A stretch of DNA of 64,000 nt, taken from positions 86,995-150,994 of the forward strand of contig JAEWTW010000047.1 in NCBI GenBank assembly GCA_023397655.1, given 5' to 3'. A program made the position numbers and the translations under genes. This DNA comes from Bacillota bacterium. GTDB lineage: Bacteria > Bacillota > Clostridia > Christensenellales > SZUA-584. This document shows, one piece after another, positions 42,952-51,733 of this stretch. A model generated the notes under the pieces. That model saw only the letters and a program-made list of their open reading frames with translations. It was not told the DNA's origin and made no database searches. The stretch's first letter is position 1, and each line of letters begins with the position of its first letter.

Positions 42952-43578
42952 ATGAGCGACAAGGCGGAAATACTGAAAAGGCTGAAGGAACATTACCCTG
43001 ACGCGAAGCCGGAGCTTTGGTTTCGCAGCCCTTTTGAGCTGCTCATTGCCACGATACTGTCGGCACAGACCACGGACAAGCAGGTGAACGGCGTGACCGG
43101 CACACTGTTTGAGCGCTGGCCGGACGCGGCGGCGCTGGCGGCCGCGAATGTGGAGGAGATCGAGAGCGTCATCAAAAGCTGCGGATTTTATCATACCAAA
43201 GCCCGCAACATACAGGCTGCGGCTGCGGCTCTGGCGGAGCAGTACGGCGGACAGGTGCCGCGCTCGATGGAGGAGCTGACCGCACTTCCCGGCGTCGGTC
43301 GCAAGACCGCCAACGTGGTGATGTCCAACGCCTTTGGCATACCGGCGATTGCGGTGGACACGCATGTGTTTCGCGTAGCCAACAGGCTGGGGTTCGCGGC
43401 GGCGAAGGACGTGCTGGAGACGGAGAAGCAGCTGATGGAGAACATACCGAAGGAGCAATGGTCCATCGCACACCACTGGCTGATTTATCACGGCAGGCGG
43501 GTGTGCGCCGCTCAGCGGCCCAAATGCCCGACATGCTTTTTAAATGATATATGCCCATGGGGAGGAAAGGTAAACTAA
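42952..43578 (+). CDS. nth: endonuclease III
   Basis: The 208-residue DNA glycosylase/AP lyase has the HhH motif LPGVGRKTANVV with the catalytic Lys in GRKTA, the catalytic Asp in AVDTHVFRVANR, and the [4Fe-4S] cluster ligands Cys-x6-Cys-x2-Cys-x5-Cys in CAAQRPKCPTCFLNDIC at the C-terminus. It removes oxidised pyrimidines. GGGAG lies 5 bases before ATG 42952. It is the first gene of a five-gene operon with gaps of 1 to 19 bases. Confidence 0.94.
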   Translation: MSDKAEILKRLKEHYPDAKPELWFRSPFELLIATILSAQTTDKQVNGVTGTLFERWPDAAALAAANVEEIESVIKSCGFYHTKARNIQAAAAALAEQYGGQVPRSMEELTALPGVGRKTANVVMSNAFGIPAIAVDTHVFRVANRLGFAAAKDVLETEKQLMENIPKEQWSIAHHWLIYHGRRVCAAQRPKCPTCFLNDICPWGGKVN

Positions 43579-43581
43579 CTG

Positions 43582-44850
43582 ATGTTTGTCGATAAAGCGA
43601 GAATATTTATAAAAGCGGGGGACGGCGGCAGCGGCCACGTCTCGTTCCGCAAGGAAAAGTACGTGAACAACGGCGGCCCGGATGGCGGCGACGGCGGTGA
43701 CGGCGGCAGCATTATATTCGAAGTGGACGATTCGATGCGTACACTGATGGATTTCGCCTATTCGCGGCGTTTTGAAGCTCAAAGCGGAGAGCGCGGCGGC
43801 AAGAAGAATATGCGCGGGCGTACCGCGGAAGACCTCATCATCCGCGTTCCGGCGGGAACGGTCATCAAGGACGACGAGACGGGACGCGTGGCGGCGGATA
43901 TGCGTGAAGGCCGCCGCGTGCTGCTGAAGGGCGGCGCAGGCGGTAAGGGCAACTCGCGCTTTGCGACATCCACGCGGCAGGCCCCGAACTTTGCGACACC
44001 GGGAAAGAAGACCAAAGGGCGTCATGTGCGGCTGGAGCTGCTCTCTATCGCAGACGTGGGGCTGCTGGGTTTCCCCAATGTGGGCAAATCCACACTGCTG
44101 TCCGCGTCCACCAGCGCCAAGCCAAAGATTGCAAACTATCATTTCACCACGCTGTCGCCTAACCTCGGTGTGGTGAGAAAACACGACCAGAGCTTCATCA
44201 TTGCGGACATCCCCGGCCTGATTGAGGGCGCGGCGGCGGGCGCAGGGCTGGGGCACGACTTTTTGCGCCATGTGGAGCGCACGCGCATGCTGATTCATGT
44301 GCTGGATGTATCCGGTTCGGAAGGGCGTGACGTCATCGAGGATTACGAGATCATCCGGCGTGAGCTGGCTGATTATTCTGAGGAGCTGACCAAACGCCCC
44401 GAGCTGGTGGCGGCCAACAAGATGGACCTGCCGGACGCAGAGGAGCACGCCAAACGCCTGCGTGAGTATCTGGAGCCGCGCGGCGTGAAGGTGTACGAGA
44501 TATCCGCAGAGACGGGCGAGGGCGTGGAGGAGCTGATGGAGGCTACCTACGATCTGCTGATGACGCTGCCCATGCCGGCACCTGTGCGGGAGGATGGCGT
44601 GGTGGAGGAATGGGCGCTGGAGAAGGAGGACGAGGGCTATGAGGTATACGTCGAGGACGGCGTGTACTATGTGGACGGCTCCGTCATCAAAGAGATCATG
44701 CTCCGCACCAACCCGGCAGATCCGGATTCGATGCGGCACTTCCAGAAGCTGCTTATCGACTTCGGCATCATCAAGGCGCTGCGGCGTGCGGGTGCGAAGA
44801 CGGGCGATGCGGTATGCCTTGAAGGTTTGGAATTTGATTTTGTGGACTAA
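43582..44850 (+). CDS. obgE: GTPase ObgE
   Basis: The 422-residue GTPase has the Gly-rich Obg fold (about 1-157, GPDGGDGGDGGS), a G domain with G1 GFPNVGKST, G3 DIPGL, G4 NKMD and G5 SAETGEG, and a C-terminal OCT domain (about 345-422). ObgE acts in late 50S assembly and stress responses. The next gene encodes YhbY, another 50S-binding factor, so the operon is ribosome-related. Confidence 0.96.
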   Translation: MFVDKARIFIKAGDGGSGHVSFRKEKYVNNGGPDGGDGGDGGSIIFEVDDSMRTLMDFAYSRRFEAQSGERGGKKNMRGRTAEDLIIRVPAGTVIKDDETGRVAADMREGRRVLLKGGAGGKGNSRFATSTRQAPNFATPGKKTKGRHVRLELLSIADVGLLGFPNVGKSTLLSASTSAKPKIANYHFTTLSPNLGVVRKHDQSFIIADIPGLIEGAAAGAGLGHDFLRHVERTRMLIHVLDVSGSEGRDVIEDYEIIRRELADYSEELTKRPELVAANKMDLPDAEEHAKRLREYLEPRGVKVYEISAETGEGVEELMEATYDLLMTLPMPAPVREDGVVEEWALEKEDEGYEVYVEDGVYYVDGSVIKEIMLRTNPADPDSMRHFQKLLIDFGIIKALRRAGAKTGDAVCLEGLEFDFVD

Positions 44851-44869
44851 GAAAGGATAGATAGAATAT

Positions 44870-45157
44870 ATGCTGACAAGCAAACAGAGGGCCGCGCTGA
44901 AGGCGATGGCGAACAGCATCGAGCCCATCATCTATGTGGGCAAGGGCGGGCTCACGGATAACGTAATCACACAGGTGGACGAGGCGCTGACGGCGCGCGA
45001 GCTGATCAAGGGCTCGGTGCAGCAGAACGCACCAGAGAGCGCGGCGGATGTGATGCGGACCATCGCGGAAGCCACAGGTGCAGAGCCGGTGGCATCGGCG
45101 GGGCGCAAGTTCGTGCTTTATCGCGCGCGTCCCAAGGACCCGACGATCAAGATATAA
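44870..45157 (+). CDS. yhbY: YhbY-type RNA-binding protein (CRM domain)
   Basis: The 95-residue protein consists of one CRS1-YhbY (CRM) domain with the conserved GKGGLTDNVITQVDEALTAR segment and RELIKGSV. YhbY binds pre-50S particles. It follows obgE by 19 bases, the usual order in Firmicutes. AAAGGAT lies upstream of ATG. Confidence 0.93.
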   Translation: MLTSKQRAALKAMANSIEPIIYVGKGGLTDNVITQVDEALTARELIKGSVQQNAPESAADVMRTIAEATGAEPVASAGRKFVLYRARPKDPTIKI

Positions 45158-45158
45158 C

Positions 45159-45659
45159 ATGGATGTGACATTCCGCCCGGCTGTGAGGGGCGACGCTGAC
45201 AGAGTGATACCACTCTTTGTTCAGGCAGTTGCCCACATGCGCGCAAACGGCATTGAGCAGTGGGACGAAATGTATCCATCCGCAGATAAGCTGCGCAGCG
45301 ATATCTCCAGCGGCGATATGTATATTCTGGAGCACGTCGGTGAAGTGCTGGCGGCTGTTGTCGTCAACGAAAGCTGCGACCCGGAATATGCACAGGGCGA
45401 CTGGCAGTATGAAGGGTTTGCCGTGGTACACCGGCTATGCGTGCTGCCGAAGTGCCAGCATCAGGGTGTTGCGAATGAAGTGATGCAGCGCGTGGAAGAG
45501 CTGGCTGTTGGCAGGGGATATCATAGTCTGCGGCTGGACGTGTTCACGGGCAACCTATATGCACTCAGATTATACGAAGGAATGGGGTATCGCCGCGTGG
45601 GAGATACAATATTCCGAAAAGGGCGCTTTGTCTTTTTCGAGAAGCGGCTGGACGGCTGA
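45159..45659 (+). CDS. GNAT acetyltransferase
   Basis: The 166-residue protein has the GNAT acetyl-CoA segment (RLCVLPKCQHQGVANEVM, about 93-110) and the closing NLYALRLYEGMGYRRVGD. It resembles small-molecule or protein acetyltransferases; the substrate is unknown. It begins 1 base after the yhbY stop and is probably translated by coupling. A possible role in ribosomal-protein acetylation is only a guess from context. Confidence 0.8.
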   Translation: MDVTFRPAVRGDADRVIPLFVQAVAHMRANGIEQWDEMYPSADKLRSDISSGDMYILEHVGEVLAAVVVNESCDPEYAQGDWQYEGFAVVHRLCVLPKCQHQGVANEVMQRVEELAVGRGYHSLRLDVFTGNLYALRLYEGMGYRRVGDTIFRKGRFVFFEKRLDG

Positions 45660-45678
45660 CATTTAAGAGAGGACGACG

Positions 45679-46632
45679 ATGAAGAAGCTGCTGAGTTTGT
45701 CGGATGATCCGTGGGGTGTTGAAAAACTGGGTGGGCCTGATGCGGTGCGCGAGGCAATTGCTAAAAATGCATTTAACGGCATCGAGCTGGTGCGCTGGCA
45801 CGACCCGCAGCCGCTTCCCGGTGTGACTGTGGTCGGGCGGCATATGCCGTACTGGCCGACGTGGCTGGACTTCTGGCGCGGTGACGACGCATCGCTGCTG
45901 CGGCAGTTCGGCAGCACGGACAACGTACGCACATACTTCAGCGCCGCGTCGCGGGAGGATTTTGTGCGTCAGCGTCGCGCGGAGCTGGAGGAAGCTGAGG
46001 CAATGGGCGCACAGTACGCTGTGTTCCATGTGTGCCATTCGGAGCTGGAGCACTGCTATAATCACGCGTTTACCTACACCGATGAGGACATCGTCCGGGC
46101 GTTTGTTGAATTCATTAATGAGGTGACGGCAGGGTTGCAAACAGGGCCCGCGCTGCTGTTCGAAAACCACTGGTTTCCTGGCCTGAAGCTCAACGAACGG
46201 CGGTTGGCAGAGCTCCTGATGACAGAGGTGCATTACCCGAACAAAGGCTTCGTGCTGGACACCAGCCACATGATGCTGTCGGCGGGCGTGGAAACGGAGC
46301 CAGCGGCAGTGGAGATGATACTGAGAAACATTGAGGGCTTGGGCGACATGATCGAAAACATCCGTACTGTTCACCTCAACAGCGCAGAGGGGGCGCAGCC
46401 GCTGGACGGAAAGTACAATTCGGAGGCGGATTTCGAGACGCGGCTGATGGAAGCCTTTCAATTTGTGGGCAGCATGGATCCGCACAAGCCGTTTCAGTAC
46501 GATGGTATTCAGCGGGTGCTGGACGCGGCAGAGCCGGAGTTTCTGGTGTATGAGCTGTCCTATGGCACCAAAGATGAGCTGAGGGAGGCTGTCAGCCAGC
46601 AGGATGGTGCGGTGGGCCATCACGATAAGTAA
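45679..46632 (+). CDS. sugar phosphate isomerase/epimerase-like TIM barrel protein
   Basis: The 317-residue protein of the AP-endonuclease-2/xylose-isomerase-like fold shows metal-site segments: FHVCHSELEH, LLFENHWFPG (Glu ligand), FVLDTSHMML (Asp and His ligands), NIRTVHLNSAEG (His ligand) and FLVYELSYG (final Glu). These suggest a divalent-metal enzyme acting on a sugar or related compound. Substrate unknown. AAGAGAGG precedes the ATG. Last gene of the nth operon, ended by a terminator. Confidence 0.7.
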   Translation: MKKLLSLSDDPWGVEKLGGPDAVREAIAKNAFNGIELVRWHDPQPLPGVTVVGRHMPYWPTWLDFWRGDDASLLRQFGSTDNVRTYFSAASREDFVRQRRAELEEAEAMGAQYAVFHVCHSELEHCYNHAFTYTDEDIVRAFVEFINEVTAGLQTGPALLFENHWFPGLKLNERRLAELLMTEVHYPNKGFVLDTSHMMLSAGVETEPAAVEMILRNIEGLGDMIENIRTVHLNSAEGAQPLDGKYNSEADFETRLMEAFQFVGSMDPHKPFQYDGIQRVLDAAEPEFLVYELSYGTKDELREAVSQQDGAVGHHDK

Positions 46633-46643
46633 GTATGATAATT

Positions 46644-46669
46644 GCGTCTGTACGGTCAGGCGCTTTTTT
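46644..46669 (+). terminator. intrinsic terminator of the nth-obgE operon
   Basis: GCGTCTG (46644-46650) pairs with CAGGCGC (46657-46663), followed by six T. Confidence 0.7.
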
Positions 46670-47033
46670 ATTTGCCGTTTCGGGGAAATAAGCTGCCGCG
46701 CAGCCAGTCAGCCAGTACAAACAGCAGAGGCCGCCGCTGCGGGCGCCGGGCTGCAGGCGCTTTCAACAGCTTGACTGGCGGCGGAGCGGGAAGCTGTGCC
46801 GGCAGATTTTCTCCAAGCGCGGACTGTACGACCTCCGTCTGTATGGTAAAGGTGACCGGAAACTCCACATAAATCAGCTGGCGTACGGTACAGGTGCACT
46901 CGCCGTCCTTCATGATGCCGTTTTCTGCCGTTGGCGTTCCCACGCAGTATGCGGTCACATCTCCAACCTTTGCGTCCGGCGCGGCGATCACCTGCGTTTT
47001 GATATCAACTTTTTGTGCGGCTTTGTTCTCCAT
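46668..47033 (-). CDS. small protein of unknown family
   Basis: The 121-residue protein has an N-terminal part with GDVTAYCVGTPTAENG and a Cys-containing CTCTVRQLIYVEFPVTFTIQ, which looks like one small beta domain. A Pro/Arg-rich linker follows, then a hydrophobic end (LLFVLADWLRGSLF). I do not recognise the family; it resembles small spore-coat or SipL-type LysM-less beta domains only loosely. AGGGG lies before ATG 47033. Confidence 0.5.
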   Translation of the reverse strand: MENKAAQKVDIKTQVIAAPDAKVGDVTAYCVGTPTAENGIMKDGECTCTVRQLIYVEFPVTFTIQTEVVQSALGENLPAQLPAPPPVKLLKAPAARRPQRRPLLFVLADWLRGSLFPRNGK

Positions 47034-47168
47034 CACATGAACCCCTTATTTTGACCGGTTTATAATACAGCGTATTCACGCGAAAAGGTTTTGTGAGCGG
47101 GATAAGTTTGATCGCCCTTGATTCCGGCGCTGGCAGCAAGACCAAATGGCGAATTTTGCGAATTCACC

Positions 47169-47197
47169 TTGCTGAAATATGATTTTCATGTTATAAT
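47169..47197 (+). promoter_or_regulatory. promoter of the GlpA/GlpB-like operon
   Basis: TTGCTG (47169-47174), 17 bases, TGTTATAAT (TATAAT 47192-47197, extended -10). Confidence 0.65.
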
Positions 47198-47227
47198 CTG
47201 AACATAAAGTAATGGCAGGAGAATTGA

Positions 47228-47261
47228 GCCGTACCAAACCTTAGTTTGGCATGGCTTTTTT
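47228..47261 (+). terminator. leader terminator before the GlpA-like gene
   Basis: GCCGTACCAAAC (47228-47239) pairs with GTTTGGCATGGC (47244-47255), one mismatch, then six T. It lies between promoter and ribosome site, so it probably serves regulated antitermination, as GlpP does for Bacillus glycerol genes. Confidence 0.75.
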
Positions 47262-47293
47262 GTTTGTTTTGAAGCGGCGAAAGGAGACGACAC

Positions 47294-48733
47294 ATGATCT
47301 ATGACGCGGCCATCATCGGCGCAGGTGTGACAGGTTCGCTGATTGCGCGGGAGCTGGGGCTGTGCGAGCTGTCCGTCTGCGTGGTTGAGGCGGAGGCGGA
47401 TGTAGCGACGGGCGCGAGCCGCGCCAACAGCGGCATTGTGCACGCGGGGTTCGATGCCGCGCCGGGCAGCATGAAGGCGCGTATGAACAAGCGCGGCAAC
47501 GAGCTGATGACGACGGTGGTGCAGGAATTGGGCGTGCCTTATGAGAACTGCGGCTCGCTGGTGGTGGCGTTTGACGATGCGGACGACAAGCACATTGACG
47601 AACTGGTGGAACGTGGAGCGGCCAACGGAATACCGGTGGAGAAAATATCCGGCGCGCGTGTGCGCGAGATGGAGCCCATGCTGAGCGAGTGCATCATATC
47701 CGCGTTGTGGACACCGACAGGCGGCATTGTGTGTCCGTTTACACTGACCATCGGCGCGATGGAAAACGCGGTCGCAAACGGCGTCACGTTGTACATGAAC
47801 AGCCGTGTAACGGCCATTTCGCATGAGGACAGCATCTGGGAGCTGCACGCGGGCGACAACCGCATTCGGGCACGCTGGCTCATCAACGCGGCAGGCGTGC
47901 ATGCGGACGACATTTCGCGCATGGCGGGCGGCGAGAGCTTTGGTATCCGTGCGCGGCGGGGACAGTATGTGCTGTTCGACAAGAGCATGCCGGAGCGGAC
48001 CAACGCTGTGATATTCGGCGCCCCGTCTGAAAAGGGTAAGGGCGTGCTGTTCGGGCCCACGGTACACGGCAACATGATCGCCGGACCGACGGCAGAGTTC
48101 GTGGACAAAGATGATAATGACACCACGCGCGAAGGGCTGCTGGAAGCGCTGGAGGGCGTGAAGAGGTATGTATCGACCGTGGACAGGCGGCATGCCATCA
48201 CTGTGTTTGCGGGGCTTCGCGCGATGCCCGAGACGCACGATTTCATCATCGGGCGTTCCGAGACAGCGCCGGGGCTGATCAACGTGGCGGGAATTGAGTC
48301 GCCGGGGCTGACCTCCTCACCTGCAATAGCGGAATACGTGAAGGAACTGCTGACTGAAGCGGGTGTCGTGCTGACACCCAAGCCGGGTGCGGTGCGGATA
48401 CGCAAGCCTATCGAGCGGTTTGCGGAGGCCACGCCCGAAAGGCAGCAAGAGCTGATCGCGATGGATAAGCGGTATACCAATGTGGTGTGCCGCTGCGAGC
48501 AGATCACCGAAGCGGAGATCGTGGAGAGCGTTCACCGGCCCTGTGGTTCCAAGACGGTGGATGGCGTGCGTCTGCGTATACGTGCGGGCGCGGGGCGGTG
48601 CCACGGTGGGTTCTGTCTGCCGCGCGTGATGGCGATACTTGCGCGGGAGATGGGGCGCGACTACGACGAGATCACCAAAAGCGGGGATGGTTCGTGGATA
48701 CTGGACGGACGGATCAAGGAGGCGACGCGATGA
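47294..48733 (+). CDS. GlpA-like FAD-dependent oxidoreductase with BFD-type iron-sulfur domain
   Basis: The 479-residue protein has an FAD Rossmann motif AAIIGAGVTGSLIARELG (about 5-22), a DAO fold with TGASRANSGIVHAGFD, and a C-terminal BFD-like [2Fe-2S] domain (about 395-450) with VVCRCEQITEAEI and GAGRCHGGFC. This arrangement is found in GlpA-like anaerobic glycerol-3-phosphate dehydrogenase subunits of Clostridia. Related L-2-hydroxyglutarate or proline oxidases remain possible. The next two genes complete the usual trio. AAAGGAGA lies 7 bases before ATG. Confidence 0.82.
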   Translation: MIYDAAIIGAGVTGSLIARELGLCELSVCVVEAEADVATGASRANSGIVHAGFDAAPGSMKARMNKRGNELMTTVVQELGVPYENCGSLVVAFDDADDKHIDELVERGAANGIPVEKISGARVREMEPMLSECIISALWTPTGGIVCPFTLTIGAMENAVANGVTLYMNSRVTAISHEDSIWELHAGDNRIRARWLINAAGVHADDISRMAGGESFGIRARRGQYVLFDKSMPERTNAVIFGAPSEKGKGVLFGPTVHGNMIAGPTAEFVDKDDNDTTREGLLEALEGVKRYVSTVDRRHAITVFAGLRAMPETHDFIIGRSETAPGLINVAGIESPGLTSSPAIAEYVKELLTEAGVVLTPKPGAVRIRKPIERFAEATPERQQELIAMDKRYTNVVCRCEQITEAEIVESVHRPCGSKTVDGVRLRIRAGAGRCHGGFCLPRVMAILAREMGRDYDEITKSGDGSWILDGRIKEATR

Positions 48734-49962
48734 AGGCGGATGTGGTAGTCGTCGGGGCGGGTCCGGCGGGGCTGGCTGCGGCCATCGCGGCGAAGGAGAA
48801 CGGCGCGGATGATGTGATCGTGATCGACCGGGAGGAGCATCTGGGCGGCATATTGCGCCAGTGCATCCACAACGGCTTCGGGCTGCACGTGTTCGGCGAG
48901 GAGCTGACCGGACCCGAATACGCCGCGCGGTTCATCGACAAGGCGAAAACTTTGGACATACGCTTCCTGACCGAGACGATGGTGCTGGACGTATCGGCAG
49001 AGCGCGTGATCACCGCTGTGGGGCCGGAGACAGGGCTCGTCACGATAGAAGCGGGCGCGGTGGTGCTGGCGATGGGTTGTCGGGAGCGCAGTGCAGGTGC
49101 TCTGATGATACCCGGTTCGCGTCCGGCGGGTGTGCTGACGGCGGGTACGGCGCAGCGGTTCGTCAACATCGAAGGCTTTATGCCGGGGCACGAGGTGGTG
49201 ATCCTTGGCTCGGGCGATATCGGCCTCATCATGGCACGCCGCATGACGCTGGAGGGCGCGTGCGTCAAGATGGTGCTCGAGCTGATGCCATATTCGGGCG
49301 GTCTGAACCGCAACATCGTGCAGTGTCTGGACGACTTTGACATACCGCTGCGTCTGTCGCACACGGTAACGCGGCTGCACGGGCGCAAGCGCCTCACAGG
49401 CGTGACGGTGGCGGCGGTGGATGAATATGGTGTGCCGATAAAAGAAACGGAAGAATACGTGCCGTGCGATACGCTGCTGCTGTCAGTGGGGTTGATTCCT
49501 GAAAACGAGCTGTCACGCGGGTTTGGTGCGCAGCTGGACCGCATGACGAATGGGCCTGTAGTGGACAGCGACATGCAGACGTCGACGGACGGCATATTCG
49601 CGTGCGGCAACGTGGTGCAGGTGCACGATTTGGTGGACTTTGTGACAGAGGAAGCCGCAAGGGCTGGAAAAGCGGCGGCGTTGTATTTGAAGAAGGAGCA
49701 AATATGCGCCTGCCGGCATACGATACCGGGGCAGGGTGTGCGCTATGTGGTGCCGCAGAAGCTGTGCGGCGATGGCACGGATAAGACGCTCTTCTTCCGT
49801 GTGGCGAACGTATACCGCAATTGTGCCACTGTGGCGCGGTGCGGCGACAAGGTAATTGCGCGCCGAAAGAGGCAGATCGTCGCGCCCGGCGAGATGGAGC
49901 GGCTGGAGATTAAGGACGCAGACATCTGCGGTGACATCACGGTAACAGTGGAGGAGATTTAG
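48730..49962 (+). CDS. FAD/NAD-dependent oxidoreductase (second subunit of GlpA-like set)
   Basis: The 410-residue flavoprotein has two nucleotide-binding motifs: an FAD site VVVGAGPAGLAAAIAAKENG (about 6-25) and an NAD(P) site VVILGSGDIGLIMARRM (about 150-166), plus the second FAD signature DGIFACGNV. It resembles the pyridine-nucleotide-disulfide oxidoreductase-like proteins that accompany GlpA-like enzymes and DUF1667 in Clostridia. A Cys-rich C-terminal part (QICACRH, KLCG) may hold another cofactor or contact DUF1667. The start overlaps the previous stop by 4 bases. Confidence 0.82.
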   Translation: MKADVVVVGAGPAGLAAAIAAKENGADDVIVIDREEHLGGILRQCIHNGFGLHVFGEELTGPEYAARFIDKAKTLDIRFLTETMVLDVSAERVITAVGPETGLVTIEAGAVVLAMGCRERSAGALMIPGSRPAGVLTAGTAQRFVNIEGFMPGHEVVILGSGDIGLIMARRMTLEGACVKMVLELMPYSGGLNRNIVQCLDDFDIPLRLSHTVTRLHGRKRLTGVTVAAVDEYGVPIKETEEYVPCDTLLLSVGLIPENELSRGFGAQLDRMTNGPVVDSDMQTSTDGIFACGNVVQVHDLVDFVTEEAARAGKAAALYLKKEQICACRHTIPGQGVRYVVPQKLCGDGTDKTLFFRVANVYRNCATVARCGDKVIARRKRQIVAPGEMERLEIKDADICGDITVTVEEI

Positions 49963-49965
49963 AAT

Positions 49966-50316
49966 ATGGAAACGAAGAAATTGACATGTATCGTCTGTCC
50001 GCTGGGGTGTCCCATCACGGCGCAGATGGATGGCAACAATATCATCAGCATATCCGGGTCAACGTGCAAACGCGGCGAGGCTTATGCGAGGGCGGAGCTG
50101 ACGAATCCGCGGCGTACGCTGACCACCACGATGCGCGTGGCGGGCGCGGGACTGGTGCCCGTGAAGTCGTCCGGAGCGCTGCCCAAGGCGCTTTTGCGGG
50201 ACAGCATGGATATCATTAATACGGTACGAGCCAAAGCGCCGGTGATGCCGGGCGATGTGCTGATTACCAACATCCTCGGCACAGGCGTGGACATCATCGC
50301 GACCGACCGCGCTTAG
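49966..50316 (+). CDS. DUF1667 protein
   Basis: The 116-residue protein begins with the DUF1667 Cys motif (CIVCPLGCPI, then STCKRGEAYA), probably binding an iron-sulfur cluster. RRTLTTTMRV and VPVKSSGALPKALL follow. It is consistently encoded after the two oxidoreductases seen here and probably serves as electron-transfer subunit. The stop is followed within 20 bases by a long hairpin repeat. Confidence 0.88.
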   Translation: METKKLTCIVCPLGCPITAQMDGNNIISISGSTCKRGEAYARAELTNPRRTLTTTMRVAGAGLVPVKSSGALPKALLRDSMDIINTVRAKAPVMPGDVLITNILGTGVDIIATDRA

Positions 50317-50332
50317 GTTGGATTGTTTGGGG

Positions 50333-50510
50333 CATAAGGTCAAGGACGTGGAGGCGCTGCCTCCTCGCCTCCGCTCATACCCCTTCGGGGCACACGAGGG
50401 ACATTGTCCCTTGAGAATCCCACTGGGGAAATGCCACAGGCATTTCCCATATCTTTCGCTTCTTTTCTTTAAGAAAAGAAGCGGGTGTATGAGGGCAGAG
50501 CCCTCATTAT
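50333..50510 (+). repeat. multi-hairpin interspersed repeat, copy 3 (longest)
   Basis: ATAAGGTC is followed by GGAGGC/GCCTCC (50350-50364), CCCC/GGGG (50380-50390), AGGGAC/GTCCCT (50397-50411), GGGAAATGCC/GGCATTTCCC (50426-50448), a 12-base palindrome CGCTTCTTTTCT/AGAAAAGAAGCG (50457-50483), and ATGAGGGC/GCCCTCAT (50489-50507). The first part matches copies 1 and 2; the last two hairpins are extra. It is placed directly after a stop codon, in gene direction. Confidence 0.8.
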
Positions 50511-50521
50511 AAGAAAATACT

Positions 50522-50551
50522 TTCGCATTGTACTAACTTCTTTGGTATAAT
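50522..50551 (+). promoter_or_regulatory. promoter ending six bases before the ATG
   Basis: TTCGCA (50522-50527), 18 bases, TATAAT (50546-50551). The expected transcription start coincides with the ATG at 50558. Confidence 0.55.
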
Positions 50552-50557
50552 AAGCCT

Positions 50558-51433
50558 ATGTACCGCGTTACCGAAACGGTTTGCAGCTCGGCGCTGCACC
50601 ATCACAACTCCAAATGGCTGCCATTCAAGTACGACATCAATGTATACCGGGGCTGCGCGCATCGGTGCATCTATTGCTATGCGCTGTATTCCCACGGCTA
50701 TATCGGTGGCGACGGCGCTTTTTTTGACCAGATATACGCGAAGACCAATGTTGTGGATGTGCTGATGCGTGAGCTGCCGCGATTTTCGCGTGAGATCGTA
50801 AACCTCGGCGGCGTGACGGACAGTTACCAACCAGCCGAAGAAACTTGCAAGCTGATGCCCGGAGTATTGAAGCAGCTGGCGCGGTTTCACGTTCCGGCGG
50901 TGATTTCCACTAAGTCTGCGCTGATACTGCGCGACGTGTCATTGCTGAAAGGCGTGGCGGATGCGGGCGGTCTGATGGCGGCGCTGACGGTGACGACGAT
51001 GGACAACGCGGTGGCTTCGCTGATAGAGCCGGGCAGTTCGCGACCCGCGGAGCGCATGGCTGCCTTGGCGGAGCTCAAAAAGCAGGGCATAACGTCCGGC
51101 GTGCACCTGATGCCCGTGATACCCTATCTGACGAGCAGCAGGGACAGCTTGGAAGCGGTGTTCAGCGCGGCAAAGGACGTGGACGCGGACTATGTGCTGA
51201 CATCCGCGCTCAACCTGAAAGGCCCCACGCGGCGGGGGTTTTTTGAAGCCGTCCGGCAGGGCTTTCCGTCTGATCACGGCCAAATACAATCGTTATTTTA
51301 TGATAAGCATGCTTATACGGAATACAAGTGGGAGTTGCAGAAAACGGTAAACCAGCTGCGCGATAAATATGCGATGCCCGCTTATGTGGTGCTGAAGCCC
51401 CGTCCAGCGCCCACGCAACTGTCCTTTTTCTAG
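50558..51433 (+). CDS. SPL-like radical SAM protein
   Basis: The 291-residue protein has the radical SAM motif CAHRCIYC (Cys-x3-Cys-x2-Cys, about 32-39) in the context NVYRGCAHRCIYC, which is typical of the spore photoproduct lyase-like/Rv2578c-type group. GVTDSYQPAE and the C-terminal LKPRPAPTQLSFF follow. It may act on nucleic acid, but its substrate is not known. There is no ribosome site, and an in-frame stop at 50534 rules out an earlier start, so the mRNA may be leaderless. The end overlaps the convergent small gene by 4 bases. Confidence 0.82.
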   Translation: MYRVTETVCSSALHHHNSKWLPFKYDINVYRGCAHRCIYCYALYSHGYIGGDGAFFDQIYAKTNVVDVLMRELPRFSREIVNLGGVTDSYQPAEETCKLMPGVLKQLARFHVPAVISTKSALILRDVSLLKGVADAGGLMAALTVTTMDNAVASLIEPGSSRPAERMAALAELKKQGITSGVHLMPVIPYLTSSRDSLEAVFSAAKDVDADYVLTSALNLKGPTRRGFFEAVRQGFPSDHGQIQSLFYDKHAYTEYKWELQKTVNQLRDKYAMPAYVVLKPRPAPTQLSFF

Positions 51434-51600
51434 GCTGCTTTATCCGATTTTTCGCAGCGGATCACGCGCAGCTGAGGGCGGCGGGCTGGCTGCTTTTTAT
51501 CCTCGCACCGTTCGTAAACAAACAATATCGTCGTAAAAGCCGCAAATAACGCGACCGCTCCCGCTACCAGCAAACCGGCATCCATCATTCTCTCCCACAT
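51430..51600 (-). CDS. small single-helix membrane protein
   Basis: The 56-residue protein has a short N-terminus, one transmembrane helix (about 8-28, GLLVAGAVALFAAFTTILFV) and a basic C-terminal tail. A strong GGGAGG lies 5 bases before ATG 51600, which supports expression. The function is unknown. It is divergent from the peptidase gene and convergent with the radical SAM gene. Confidence 0.6.
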   Translation of the reverse strand: MWERMMDAGLLVAGAVALFAAFTTILFVYERCEDKKQPARRPQLRVIRCEKSDKAA

Positions 51601-51733
51601 AAGCGCCTCCCCAAAACTAGAATCTATGTTCATTTTAGGTGTTGATGTGTCCTGTTTTATGGACTGATTTAACTGAATCAGGACAAACCGGGCCGGCATA
51701 TACTTAATCATGCTAAACCGGGAGGGTCCTGAT

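Noticed and set aside
43540..44931. 463-codon minus-strand frame opposite obgE
   Set aside because: It mirrors a certain gene in G+C-rich DNA; no ribosome site and no family resemblance.
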